A stretch of DNA of 47,295 nucleotides, from the NCBI GenBank assembly GCA_947625805.1, contig CANQPT010000011.1:1-47295 (forward strand), given 5' to 3'. Positions 25,284-31,618 of the stretch are shown here, one piece after another (within the stretch, counting starts at the first letter, position 1; each line of letters starts with the position of its first letter). A program made the position numbers and the translations under genes. The stretch is from an uncultured Clostridia bacterium. Its GTDB lineage: Bacteria; Bacillota; Clostridia; Oscillospirales; CAG-272. The notes beneath the pieces were generated by a model that made no database searches, was not told where the DNA came from, and saw nothing but the letters and a program-made list of their open reading frames with translations.

Positions 25284-26180
25284 ATGAACGATACCAAACG
25301 CTCTTCATCGGGACTTGTAATCACAACCGATTCCGCATCCAACCTGACCGACGATCTTCTCGATCGGTACGGGATCGAGATGATCGCTTTTACTGCAAAA
25401 GTAGACGGCGACGATTTTATCTGTTGGGAACGCGGCAGAGATTACGAAGCGGCCGCACATACTTATTATGACGCCATGCGGGCGGGCGCCGCACCCGGCA
25501 CGTCGCTGATCAACGCCCAGTGTTTTATTGACTTTTTCACCCCGTTTGTCGAAGGCGGTCATGATCTTCTTTATATCGGTATCTCCTCAGGTCTTACCGG
25601 AACAGTCTATTCGGCCGCCCACGCCGCGGCCGAGCTGCGCTCCCGCTTCCCCGACCGCCGGATCGAGGTGGTGGATTCGGTTGGCGCTTCGCTCGGCGAG
25701 GGAATGCTGGCCATACGTGCGGCCGAACTGCGCAACGAGGGCAAAGATCTCGATGAGATCGTAAAAGAGGTGCATGAGGTCATTCCCCACATGAATCAAC
25801 TGTTCACCGTCGACGATCTGGTCTATCTCTACCGGGGCGGCAGAATCTCCAGACTGGTCAAACTGGCGGGAGGACTGTTGGGCATCAAGCCTTTGCTCAA
25901 GGCGACCGACAAGGGTACGATTGAATTATATGAAAAAAGCCGCGGCAGACGACGCGCGCTCGACCGGATCGCCGAGCAGTTCGCCGGAACCTTTCAGCCC
26001 GTCCTGCAACGGGTGGGCATCGCCCACGCCGACTGTGAGGCGGACGCGCTCTATCTTCGCGACCGGATCAAGAGCCTGACCGGAGTGAAAGACCTTCTTG
26101 TCCGGCAATACGACCTTTGCTCCGGCTCTCACGTCGGCCCGGGTGCACTGGCCCTGTTCTTCACGGCGGAAAAACGATAA
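25284..26180 (+). CDS. DegV family fatty-acid-binding protein
   Basis: The 298-aa product starts with the diagnostic VITTDSASNLTDDLLDRYGIEMI. It carries DAMRAGAAPGTSLIN, LYIGISSGLTGTYS-type text (ISSGLTGTVYSAA), VVDSVGASLGEGMLAIRA and YLYRGGRISRLVKLAGGLLGIKPLL, the usual two-lobed DegV layout that cradles a fatty acyl chain. Relatives (FakB) present fatty acids to the kinase FakA, which is not seen here. Several paralogues per genome are common in Firmicutes, so the precise role is open. Confidence 0.92.
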   Translation: MNDTKRSSSGLVITTDSASNLTDDLLDRYGIEMIAFTAKVDGDDFICWERGRDYEAAAHTYYDAMRAGAAPGTSLINAQCFIDFFTPFVEGGHDLLYIGISSGLTGTVYSAAHAAAELRSRFPDRRIEVVDSVGASLGEGMLAIRAAELRNEGKDLDEIVKEVHEVIPHMNQLFTVDDLVYLYRGGRISRLVKLAGGLLGIKPLLKATDKGTIELYEKSRGRRRALDRIAEQFAGTFQPVLQRVGIAHADCEADALYLRDRIKSLTGVKDLLVRQYDLCSGSHVGPGALALFFTAEKR

Positions 26181-26195
26181 ATTTTGATTTTGGAT

Positions 26196-26223
26196 CAGGG
26201 GGATTTTTGAAAAAATCCCCCTG
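26196..26223. terminator. terminator hairpin 1 between convergent genes
   Basis: CAGGGGGATTTTT and AAAAATCCCCCTG form a perfect 13-bp stem with a 2-nt centre just after the DegV stop. A- and T-rich arms give it a terminator form on both strands. Confidence 0.8.
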
Positions 26224-26285
26224 AAACCCCAAAAACTTTGAAAAAATAGCGAAAAAACTTTATTTCAAAGTTTTAGGGAGGAGTT

Positions 26286-26317
26286 TGAGGGACCTCTTTT
26301 TCAAAAGAGGTCCCTCA
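26286..26317. terminator. terminator hairpin 2 between convergent genes
   Basis: TGAGGGACCTCTTTT and AAAAGAGGTCCCTCA form a perfect 15-bp stem. It probably serves the minus-strand membrane protein gene that ends at 26335. Confidence 0.8.
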
Positions 26318-26334
26318 GTCTGACAAAAATTTAC

Positions 26335-27126
26335 TTATAACTGCATGGGTCCGTCCGTAGGTGGGGCGGGCGGCGGGTTCAGAATGGACTGGGACTGCGC
26401 TTGGCGCTGTTGCTCCAAGAGGACGGTACCCAGCACGAAAAGAATGACGTAGGCGGCGCAGATGCAGCCGTTGCCGAGAAAGAACACCAGATCGTTCTGC
26501 CCGTCGGACAGGCAGGAAAGCGCACTGATGATCCCTATGACCAAAAACCATGCTCTGACCGTCGAGATCTTTGCCACCTCGCACCGTCCTGTGGCAAAAC
26601 TGTTGCATACGCTTTTGGTAAACTTGTGCAGATTGCGAAAGAAAAACAGATTGATAAGCAGAATCATGCCTGCGGCAAACAGGCAAATAACGCCCATGAC
26701 CGCAAAGAGCATGGTGCCCATGATCGGCATGAGCGCTTCCCTCGATTGACCCGTAAGATTCTCTAACTCGGTGTACATTTCACCGACTGCCTCGGTAAGG
26801 CTGTTCCAGACCGCGTCCATGATCGCATCGGCCTGAGTCGAGATCGCGATCAGAATCAAAGCGACGGCGATCAGAATACCCATGCACACCCAAAGCACGA
26901 TCATCTTTGCTTTGACCGTGCCGCTGATCATCTTCAATCCGCTTTGCCTAATCTGCAGCTCACCCTTGCGGGCGGCGGCATAGATCAGCCACAACGCGAT
27001 GGCGTACAGCAGGGCAAAAAGGTTGAAACTGTACAAAAGGGATATTCCGGCGCCTGCGCTCATCAGAATACACAAGGCCAAAAACAGCGGCCCCGCGCAG
27101 ATCTCTTCCAATTTCTTCAGTGTCAT
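26335..27126 (-). CDS. polytopic membrane protein of unknown function
   Basis: The 263-aa product has about six hydrophobic segments: two adjacent in residues 12-52, one near 72-95, one near 138-165, and two near 190-240. A charged loop lies between the third and fourth. It ends in a Gln/Pro-rich tail (NPPPAPPTDGPMQL). Start 27126 (MTLKKLEE) is fixed by GGGAGGAAG 9 bp upstream; the longer track start crosses the promoter. I do not recognise the family. It is a single-gene unit with its own promoter and terminator. Confidence 0.7.
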   Translation of the reverse strand: MTLKKLEEICAGPLFLALCILMSAGAGISLLYSFNLFALLYAIALWLIYAAARKGELQIRQSGLKMISGTVKAKMIVLWVCMGILIAVALILIAISTQADAIMDAVWNSLTEAVGEMYTELENLTGQSREALMPIMGTMLFAVMGVICLFAAGMILLINLFFFRNLHKFTKSVCNSFATGRCEVAKISTVRAWFLVIGIISALSCLSDGQNDLVFFLGNGCICAAYVILFVLGTVLLEQQRQAQSQSILNPPPAPPTDGPMQL

Positions 27127-27145
27127 GATATCTTCCTCCCGGAAT

Positions 27146-27174
27146 ATTATACCACACTTTTTCCCGGAAGGCAA
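27146..27174 (-). promoter_or_regulatory. promoter of the membrane protein gene
   Basis: On the minus strand TTGCCT (27169-27174), 17 bp and TATAAT (27146-27151) precede the 27126 start. Confidence 0.7.
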
Positions 27175-27203
27175 TACAAGAAAAAAGGCAGTCAAAAACA
27201 AAA

Positions 27204-27243
27204 TCACACGGACACGCCTTGACTATGGCGCGTCCGCGTGATA
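27204..27243 (-). terminator. terminator of the three-gene small-protein operon
   Basis: On the minus strand ATCACGCGGACGCGCC pairs with GGCGTGTCCGTGTGAT (16 bp with G-U pairs), followed by TTTGTTTTTG. It lies just after the 27261 stop. Confidence 0.75.
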
Positions 27244-27260
27244 AAATGAAATATACACGC

Positions 27261-27557
27261 TCATAATCCCATGACAAACAACAGAGCGAGCATCAAGATC
27301 AACTCGGTGTCCGCACCCGAGCCAAGCAACAGCGCGATCAGCGCCAGCAGGAGCAGGTCCTCCATGTCCAGTTTATGGGAAAACAAATGCTCGAGCCATC
27401 CTCTGTCCCGTCCTTTGTTCTGATCGTGTACCTCGCTCCTCACCGGCTCGGGCAGGCAGGGCACGGGGGCTTCCGGCGGCGGATCCGGCGTACACGCCAC
27501 CCCACGGTAACCCGGAGGAAGCCCGCCGGTATCCGGATATTTTCCTGCGTACATCAT
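27261..27557 (-). CDS. small Pro-rich protein with C-terminal membrane helices
   Basis: The 98-aa product has a Pro/Gly-rich N-terminal half (GGLPPGYRG, PDPPPEAPVPC), a charged stretch and a very hydrophobic C-terminus (LLLLALIALLLGSGADTELILMLALLFVMGL) that could form one hairpin of two short helices. Its ATG overlaps the upstream stop by 4 bp (ATGA), so it is translationally coupled to the 116-aa gene. The family is not recognised; similar Leu-rich short C-termini are frequent in Clostridia, which is only a recollection. Confidence 0.65.
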   Translation of the reverse strand: MMYAGKYPDTGGLPPGYRGVACTPDPPPEAPVPCLPEPVRSEVHDQNKGRDRGWLEHLFSHKLDMEDLLLLALIALLLGSGADTELILMLALLFVMGL

Positions 27558-27904
27558 AACCGCTTCCCGAAATCAAAAATTGACGCGGCGCCCATCATCT
27601 GCATGGCACGCATGAGTGTGAGCACCGTACCCACCTTTTCGCTTCTCTTTGGCGAAAGGAAAGGCTTAAGCGCAAGCAGCAGCTTGGCTTTGTCATCTTC
27701 CTGCCCTGCGCCCGCAAGCATACCGCCAAGACCGGAAAGCGGCGCCGGGCCGGCTTCCCCCGTCGGCGGCGGGGTATCCGCCGCCTTCTCGGGCGCAGGC
27801 TGCGCCGGGGAAGATGAAAGAAAGTTCTTGGCCAGTTCCATGGCGGCGGACAGCGCCGCCGGATCGGACAGCAAGGTCGACAGAGCGTCCTGCGGATTAT
27901 CCAT
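27554..27904 (-). CDS. small soluble protein of unknown function (116 aa)
   Basis: The product has a helical N-terminus (DALSTLLSDPAALSAAMELAKNFLSS), a Pro/Ala/Gly-rich linker, then a helical C-terminal segment (KLLLALKPFLSPKRSEKVGTVLTLMRAMQMMGA). The DP[AE]xL/AxxxA style at the start resembles the 83-aa protein before it, perhaps an old duplication. It overlaps that gene by 8 bp. No motif for catalysis or metal binding. Confidence 0.65.
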   Translation of the reverse strand: MDNPQDALSTLLSDPAALSAAMELAKNFLSSSPAQPAPEKAADTPPPTGEAGPAPLSGLGGMLAGAGQEDDKAKLLLALKPFLSPKRSEKVGTVLTLMRAMQMMGAASIFDFGKRL

Positions 27905-28148
27905 TTCCGCCCCGGATCAGCGCCATGATCTGCGCCGCACGCTCTTCCCCTAACTGCGATACAAATCTTTGCAGATCCTGTTCACTCATAGCGGCAAGGC
28001 GCGATTGAATGAGCGCACTGTTCCCCGCGACGGCCAGTGCCTTTTCCGCCGGGATACCCATGATCTGTGCGATCCCCCGTGCCAGAGCCTCAATACGCTC
28101 AGGATCGGCACTCAGCGCTTGGTTCAGTACATTCTTATCGATTTCCAT
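27897..28148 (-). CDS. small helical protein of unknown function (83 aa)
   Basis: The product MEIDKNVLNQALSADPERI... is almost entirely helical, with a repeat-like pattern of small hydrophobics, and ends RAAQIMALIRGGNG. Start 28148 is chosen because GGGAG lies about 9 bp upstream; the 140-aa track ORF reads back through the divergent gene. It is the first of three overlapping genes, suggesting that the three products act together. Function unknown. Confidence 0.65.
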   Translation of the reverse strand: MEIDKNVLNQALSADPERIEALARGIAQIMGIPAEKALAVAGNSALIQSRLAAMSEQDLQRFVSQLGEERAAQIMALIRGGNG

Positions 28149-28198
28149 CTGCAACATCTCCCGTATCATACTATGACGCGGGAAGAAAAGAGTTCCAT

Positions 28199-28663
28199 AT
28201 GAAATATGTAATTTTATCCGATTCTCACGGAGCGGCCTTGGGGCCGATCCTGCAAAAGCACCCGGACGCGCAGGGGATCGTCTTTTTGGGCGACGGCCTG
28301 CGGGACTTAACACGGGCAAGCGTCTTTACCGCCGGCAAGCAGGTCATTGCCGTGCGGGGCAACACCGATACCGCGCCGGACGGGACCCTGTCCTTTGCCG
28401 GGTTTTCCATAGACGGAATACGGATCGCCGCCATGCACGGCCATGAACAGATGGTAAAACTGAGCGACTCTATGCTGCACGCCATTGCCGAGCAGGGCTA
28501 TCGCCTGATCCTGCACGGGCACACCCACGCCCGGCGCAAGGTGCTCTTTCACACCTCGGGCGGGCGGCAGGTGACCGTTTGTTGTCCGGGGGCTGTCTGC
28601 GAGGGACAGTTTGCCCTGCTTTCGGTCGAAAACGGTCAATTTGAACTTTCTTTTAAGGAGTAA
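28199..28663 (+). CDS. YfcE/MJ0936-type phosphodiesterase
   Basis: The 154-aa metallophosphoesterase shows DSHG, FLGDGL, AVRGNTD, AMHGHE and HGHTHARR, the complete set of metal ligands of the calcineurin-like fold. Members hydrolyse phosphodiesters in vitro; the natural substrate is unknown. The start at 28199 is set by the DSHG position near the N-terminus, with a weak ribosome site. It is divergent from the small-protein operon (50-bp gap), and the exonuclease gene follows after 1 bp. Confidence 0.9.
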   Translation: MKYVILSDSHGAALGPILQKHPDAQGIVFLGDGLRDLTRASVFTAGKQVIAVRGNTDTAPDGTLSFAGFSIDGIRIAAMHGHEQMVKLSDSMLHAIAEQGYRLILHGHTHARRKVLFHTSGGRQVTVCCPGAVCEGQFALLSVENGQFELSFKE

Positions 28664-28664
28664 A

Positions 28665-29597
28665 ATGACGTACATTGTTCTTGATTTAGAATGGAATCAA
28701 CCCTTTTTCGGGCAGGCGCCTTACGCCGTGCCCTTTCCGTTGGTGGGAGAGATCGTGCAGTTCGGTGCGGTCAAGCTGAACGACGCCTTTCTGCCCGCCG
28801 AGCGCTATCGCGCCTTTGTACGCCCGCGCTTTTATCCCCGTCTGCACCCCTATGTCAAACGCATCACGGGTATCACCGACAGTGTTTTGCGGGGTGCGCC
28901 CGAATTTCCCGAAGCGCTTGAATTGTTCTGGGAGTTCTGCGGCGAAGATTTCGCCTTTCTGACCTGGGGCCCGGACGACGTCCCCATGCTGTGCGACAAT
29001 ATGCTGGCAAACGGGCTTGACACCGCGTCCATTCCTCCCACCTACAATTTACAGCACATTTTCAACCGTCAAAAAACCGATGAGGACAAGCAGCTCTCTC
29101 TCTCTGACGCCTGCGATTTTCTGGGAATACGCAGAGAACTGCCCGATCACGACGCGCTGGCCGACGCCTATCACACCGCCTGCATCTGCGGCTTTTTGGA
29201 CATGGCGCGCGGACTTTCGGAATATACGCACGATATCCGTCCCGAACGGCATTATACCCATCCCGTTCGCCGCAAAAAGTCCCCCTCCTTCCCCGACAAA
29301 CTCTCCGAGAGCCGACTGGGGCTTTTCCCTACCCGTTCGGCGGTCTTTTCCGACCCCGGGATGCCGGCCGCCGCCTGTCCCGTCTGCGGCGGGCCGTTAG
29401 AATGCGACCGATTCTTCACCCAAACAAAAAACAAGCGCGCTGCAGCCGCACGCTGTGCCGAACACGGAGAATTTTTGGCCAAGTTGTTCTTCTATCCGGA
29501 GGAACAGGGCGGCTATCAGGCGGTCCTGCGTCTTTATCCCATGACCGATGGCATACGCGCCTCCCTTGACCGCTTAGCCCGACGAAAAAAGAAATAA
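28665..29597 (+). CDS. DnaQ-like 3'-5' exonuclease with zinc-binding C-terminus
   Basis: The 310-aa product begins TYIVLDLEWNQP, which contains the Exo I DxE motif, continues with LTWGPDDVPML and ends the nuclease domain with LPDHDALADAYHT (Exo III, near residue 165). This is a DEDDh nuclease similar to KapD-type proteins. A C-terminal region (about 225-280) holds CPVCGGPLECD and a later Cys/His pair, probably a zinc ribbon. AAGGAG (28655-28660) precedes ATG 28665. Substrate (RNA or DNA) cannot be told. Confidence 0.87.
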   Translation: MTYIVLDLEWNQPFFGQAPYAVPFPLVGEIVQFGAVKLNDAFLPAERYRAFVRPRFYPRLHPYVKRITGITDSVLRGAPEFPEALELFWEFCGEDFAFLTWGPDDVPMLCDNMLANGLDTASIPPTYNLQHIFNRQKTDEDKQLSLSDACDFLGIRRELPDHDALADAYHTACICGFLDMARGLSEYTHDIRPERHYTHPVRRKKSPSFPDKLSESRLGLFPTRSAVFSDPGMPAAACPVCGGPLECDRFFTQTKNKRAAAARCAEHGEFLAKLFFYPEEQGGYQAVLRLYPMTDGIRASLDRLARRKKK

Positions 29598-29620
29598 AAC
29601 CGTTTGGTTTTGGACGTTAT

Positions 29621-29662
29621 TGCGGGAGTGTCAATCAACCGATTCACACTCCCGCATTTTTT
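29621..29662 (+). terminator. terminator after the exonuclease gene
   Basis: TGCGGGAGTGT and ACACTCCCGCA form a perfect 11-bp stem, followed by TTTTTT. It also separates the convergent tcdA gene. Confidence 0.88.
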
Positions 29663-29669
29663 GAGAATC

Positions 29670-30398
29670 CTATTCCCGCCACGCGCCGCCGGCGCGGATT
29701 AAGTCCTTGATTACCTCTCCGGCCAAGATCAGGCCGGCTGCCGGTGGAACGAAAGAATTGCTGCCCGGGATTTGCCTGTGCCGGGTACATTCGCGGGCGG
29801 CGTCCGCGGGCGGAATGGGCGGCTCTTTGGAATAGACCACCTTGAGAGCGCGCACGCCTCTGCGACGCAGTTCATGCCGCATGACCCGCGCCAAAGGGCA
29901 GACCGACGTTTGATAAAGATCGGCCACCTCCAAGGCGGTAGGGTCGGCCTTGTTGCCCGCGCCCATACAACTGATGATCGGCGTGCCGGCCGTCTGGGCA
30001 CGCTCGGCCAGAGTCAGTTTGCCGCTCACCGTGTCGATGGCGTCTACAATATAATCATACTGCCCAAAGTCAAATTGATCTGCCGTTTCCGGAGTGTAAA
30101 AGACCTTGTGCAGGGTGAGTTTGATATCCGGATTGAGTTGCGCGATCCGCTCGGCCGCCGCTTCCACCTTGTACTGTCCGACGGTCTTGCGGGTGGCGTA
30201 GATCTGGCGGTTGATGTTGGTAAGGCAGACCTTGTCGTCATCAATTAAATCCAACGCGCCGATCCCGCCCCGCACCAGCGCCTCGGCCGTATAACCGCCC
30301 ACGCCGCCGATGCCGAATACCGCCACCCGCGAGCGGGCCAGCACCTCCATGGCAGGCGCGCCGAATAATAATTCTGTTCTTGAAAAGGTGCTTGGCAT
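29670..30398 (-). CDS. tcdA: tRNA threonylcarbamoyladenosine dehydratase (ThiF/E1 family)
   Basis: The 242-aa product has [20 protein letters not shown] (ATP-binding Gly loop), [18 protein letters not shown] and later [14 protein letters not shown] and [12 protein letters not shown]. These are the hallmarks of TcdA (CsdL/YgdL), which converts t6A37 of tRNA into its cyclic form with ATP. No C-terminal membrane helix is apparent. It is divergent from cysK with separate promoters. Confidence 0.9.
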   Translation of the reverse strand: MPSTFSRTELLFGAPAMEVLARSRVAVFGIGGVGGYTAEALVRGGIGALDLIDDDKVCLTNINRQIYATRKTVGQYKVEAAAERIAQLNPDIKLTLHKVFYTPETADQFDFGQYDYIVDAIDTVSGKLTLAERAQTAGTPIISCMGAGNKADPTALEVADLYQTSVCPLARVMRHELRRRGVRALKVVYSKEPPIPPADAARECTRHRQIPGSNSFVPPAAGLILAGEVIKDLIRAGGAWRE

Positions 30399-30433
30399 AT
30401 GGCTTTTCCTCTCAAAACCGATCTTTTTTGTGT

Positions 30434-30463
30434 ATTATATCACAGAGGGCAAACGACTGTCAA
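30434..30463 (-). promoter_or_regulatory. tcdA promoter
   Basis: On the minus strand TTGACA (30458-30463), 18 bp and TATAAT (30434-30439), both perfect hexamers. Confidence 0.8.
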
Positions 30464-30486
30464 CCAAAAGAATTTTTCAAAAGGGG

Positions 30487-30515
30487 TTGACAGAGCGGGA
30501 AAATGGCGGTATAAT
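30487..30515 (+). promoter_or_regulatory. cysK promoter
   Basis: TTGACA (30487-30492) and TATAAT (30510-30515) are perfect hexamers spaced by 17 bp. The leader of about 50 nt has no evident riboswitch. Confidence 0.88.
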
Positions 30516-30570
30516 AATACCTACAAAAAAGATATGTTTTGTAATTATTAGTCGGAAAGGAAGCTACACT

Positions 30571-31503
30571 ATGAAAACCTATGACAGAATCACCGATCTG
30601 ATCGGCGGCACTCCCCTGCTCAGACTGACCAACTATATCGCGGCAAACGGGCTCGGCGCGGATATATACGGGAAATTAGAATATTTCAATCCCGCAGGAA
30701 GCGTAAAAGACCGGATTGCCAAGGCCATGATCGACGACGCCGAGGCGTCGGGAGCGCTCAAGCCGGGCGCGGTCATCATCGAGCCAACCAGCGGCAACAC
30801 CGGCATCGGCCTTGCCGCAGTGGCCGCCGCCAGAGGCTACCGGATCATTCTTACCATGCCCGAGACAATGAGCATCGAGCGGCGCAATCTGTTAAAAGCC
30901 TACGGCGCGCAGTTGGTGCTGACCGAGGGCGCGAAAGGCATGAAAGGCGCGATCGAAAAGGCAAACGAACTTGCCGCAAAGACTCCGGGCAGTTTTATCC
31001 CCGGGCAGTTTACCAACCCTGCCAATCCGGCGGTACATCTTCGCACCACAGGCCCGGAGATCTGGGAGGACACGGACGGCAAGGTGGATATCCTTGTGGC
31101 CGGCGTCGGCACGGGCGGAACGATTTCCGGCGTCGGTGAATACCTGAAAAGCAAAAAACCCGCCGTCAGGGTGGTAGCGGTAGAGCCGGCAAGTTCTCCC
31201 GTACTGGGAGGAGGCTCGCCCGGAGGGCACAAGATCCAGGGCATCGGCGCGGGATTTGTACCGGAAACGCTGAATACCGATATTTACGACGAGATCATCG
31301 CGGTGACCAACGAGGACGCCTTTGCGGTGGGACGCACCCTCGCAAAGAAAGAGGGCTTACTCGTGGGTATCTCCTCGGGTGCTGCCGTTTGGGCGGCTGC
31401 CGAACTGGCAAAACGGCCGGAAAACAAGGGCAAGATCATCGTAGCAGTGCTCCCGGACACCGGCGAGCGCTACCTGTCCACTCCCATGTTCTCGGAAGCA
31501 TAA
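30571..31503 (+). CDS. cysK: cysteine synthase A (O-acetylserine sulfhydrylase)
   Basis: The 310-aa PLP enzyme has [11 protein letters not shown] (the Lys forms the Schiff base), [24 protein letters not shown] (phosphate loop) and [13 protein letters not shown]. It makes L-cysteine from O-acetylserine and sulfide. ATG 30571 follows GGAAAGGAAG. No cysE gene is nearby. The very strong promoter suggests high basal expression. Confidence 0.96.
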   Translation: MKTYDRITDLIGGTPLLRLTNYIAANGLGADIYGKLEYFNPAGSVKDRIAKAMIDDAEASGALKPGAVIIEPTSGNTGIGLAAVAAARGYRIILTMPETMSIERRNLLKAYGAQLVLTEGAKGMKGAIEKANELAAKTPGSFIPGQFTNPANPAVHLRTTGPEIWEDTDGKVDILVAGVGTGGTISGVGEYLKSKKPAVRVVAVEPASSPVLGGGSPGGHKIQGIGAGFVPETLNTDIYDEIIAVTNEDAFAVGRTLAKKEGLLVGISSGAAVWAAAELAKRPENKGKIIVAVLPDTGERYLSTPMFSEA

Positions 31504-31513
31504 CAGATACGGC

Positions 31514-31590
31514 AAAAAGGAACGGCGCGCGCCGTTTGCCGGGACGAAAACAAAGGGGCTTTGTGATCAAGCGCACAAAGCCCCTTTGTT
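31514..31590. repeat. dispersed hairpin repeat, copy 1 (convergent terminator)
   Basis: AAAAAGGAACGGCGCGCGCCG is followed by a 17-bp perfect stem, AACAAAGGGGCTTTGTG/CACAAAGCCCCTTTGTT, with loop ATCAAGCG. Copy 2 at 37270-37387 has the same two parts and almost the same loop. Both copies lie between convergent genes. Confidence 0.8.
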
Positions 31591-31618
31591 GCATATTTCA
31601 CCTAAAAACAATGCCTTT

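Noticed and set aside
30516-30570. Riboswitch or T-box in the cysK leader
   Set aside because: The leader is only about 50 nt with no T-box sequence or terminator stem.
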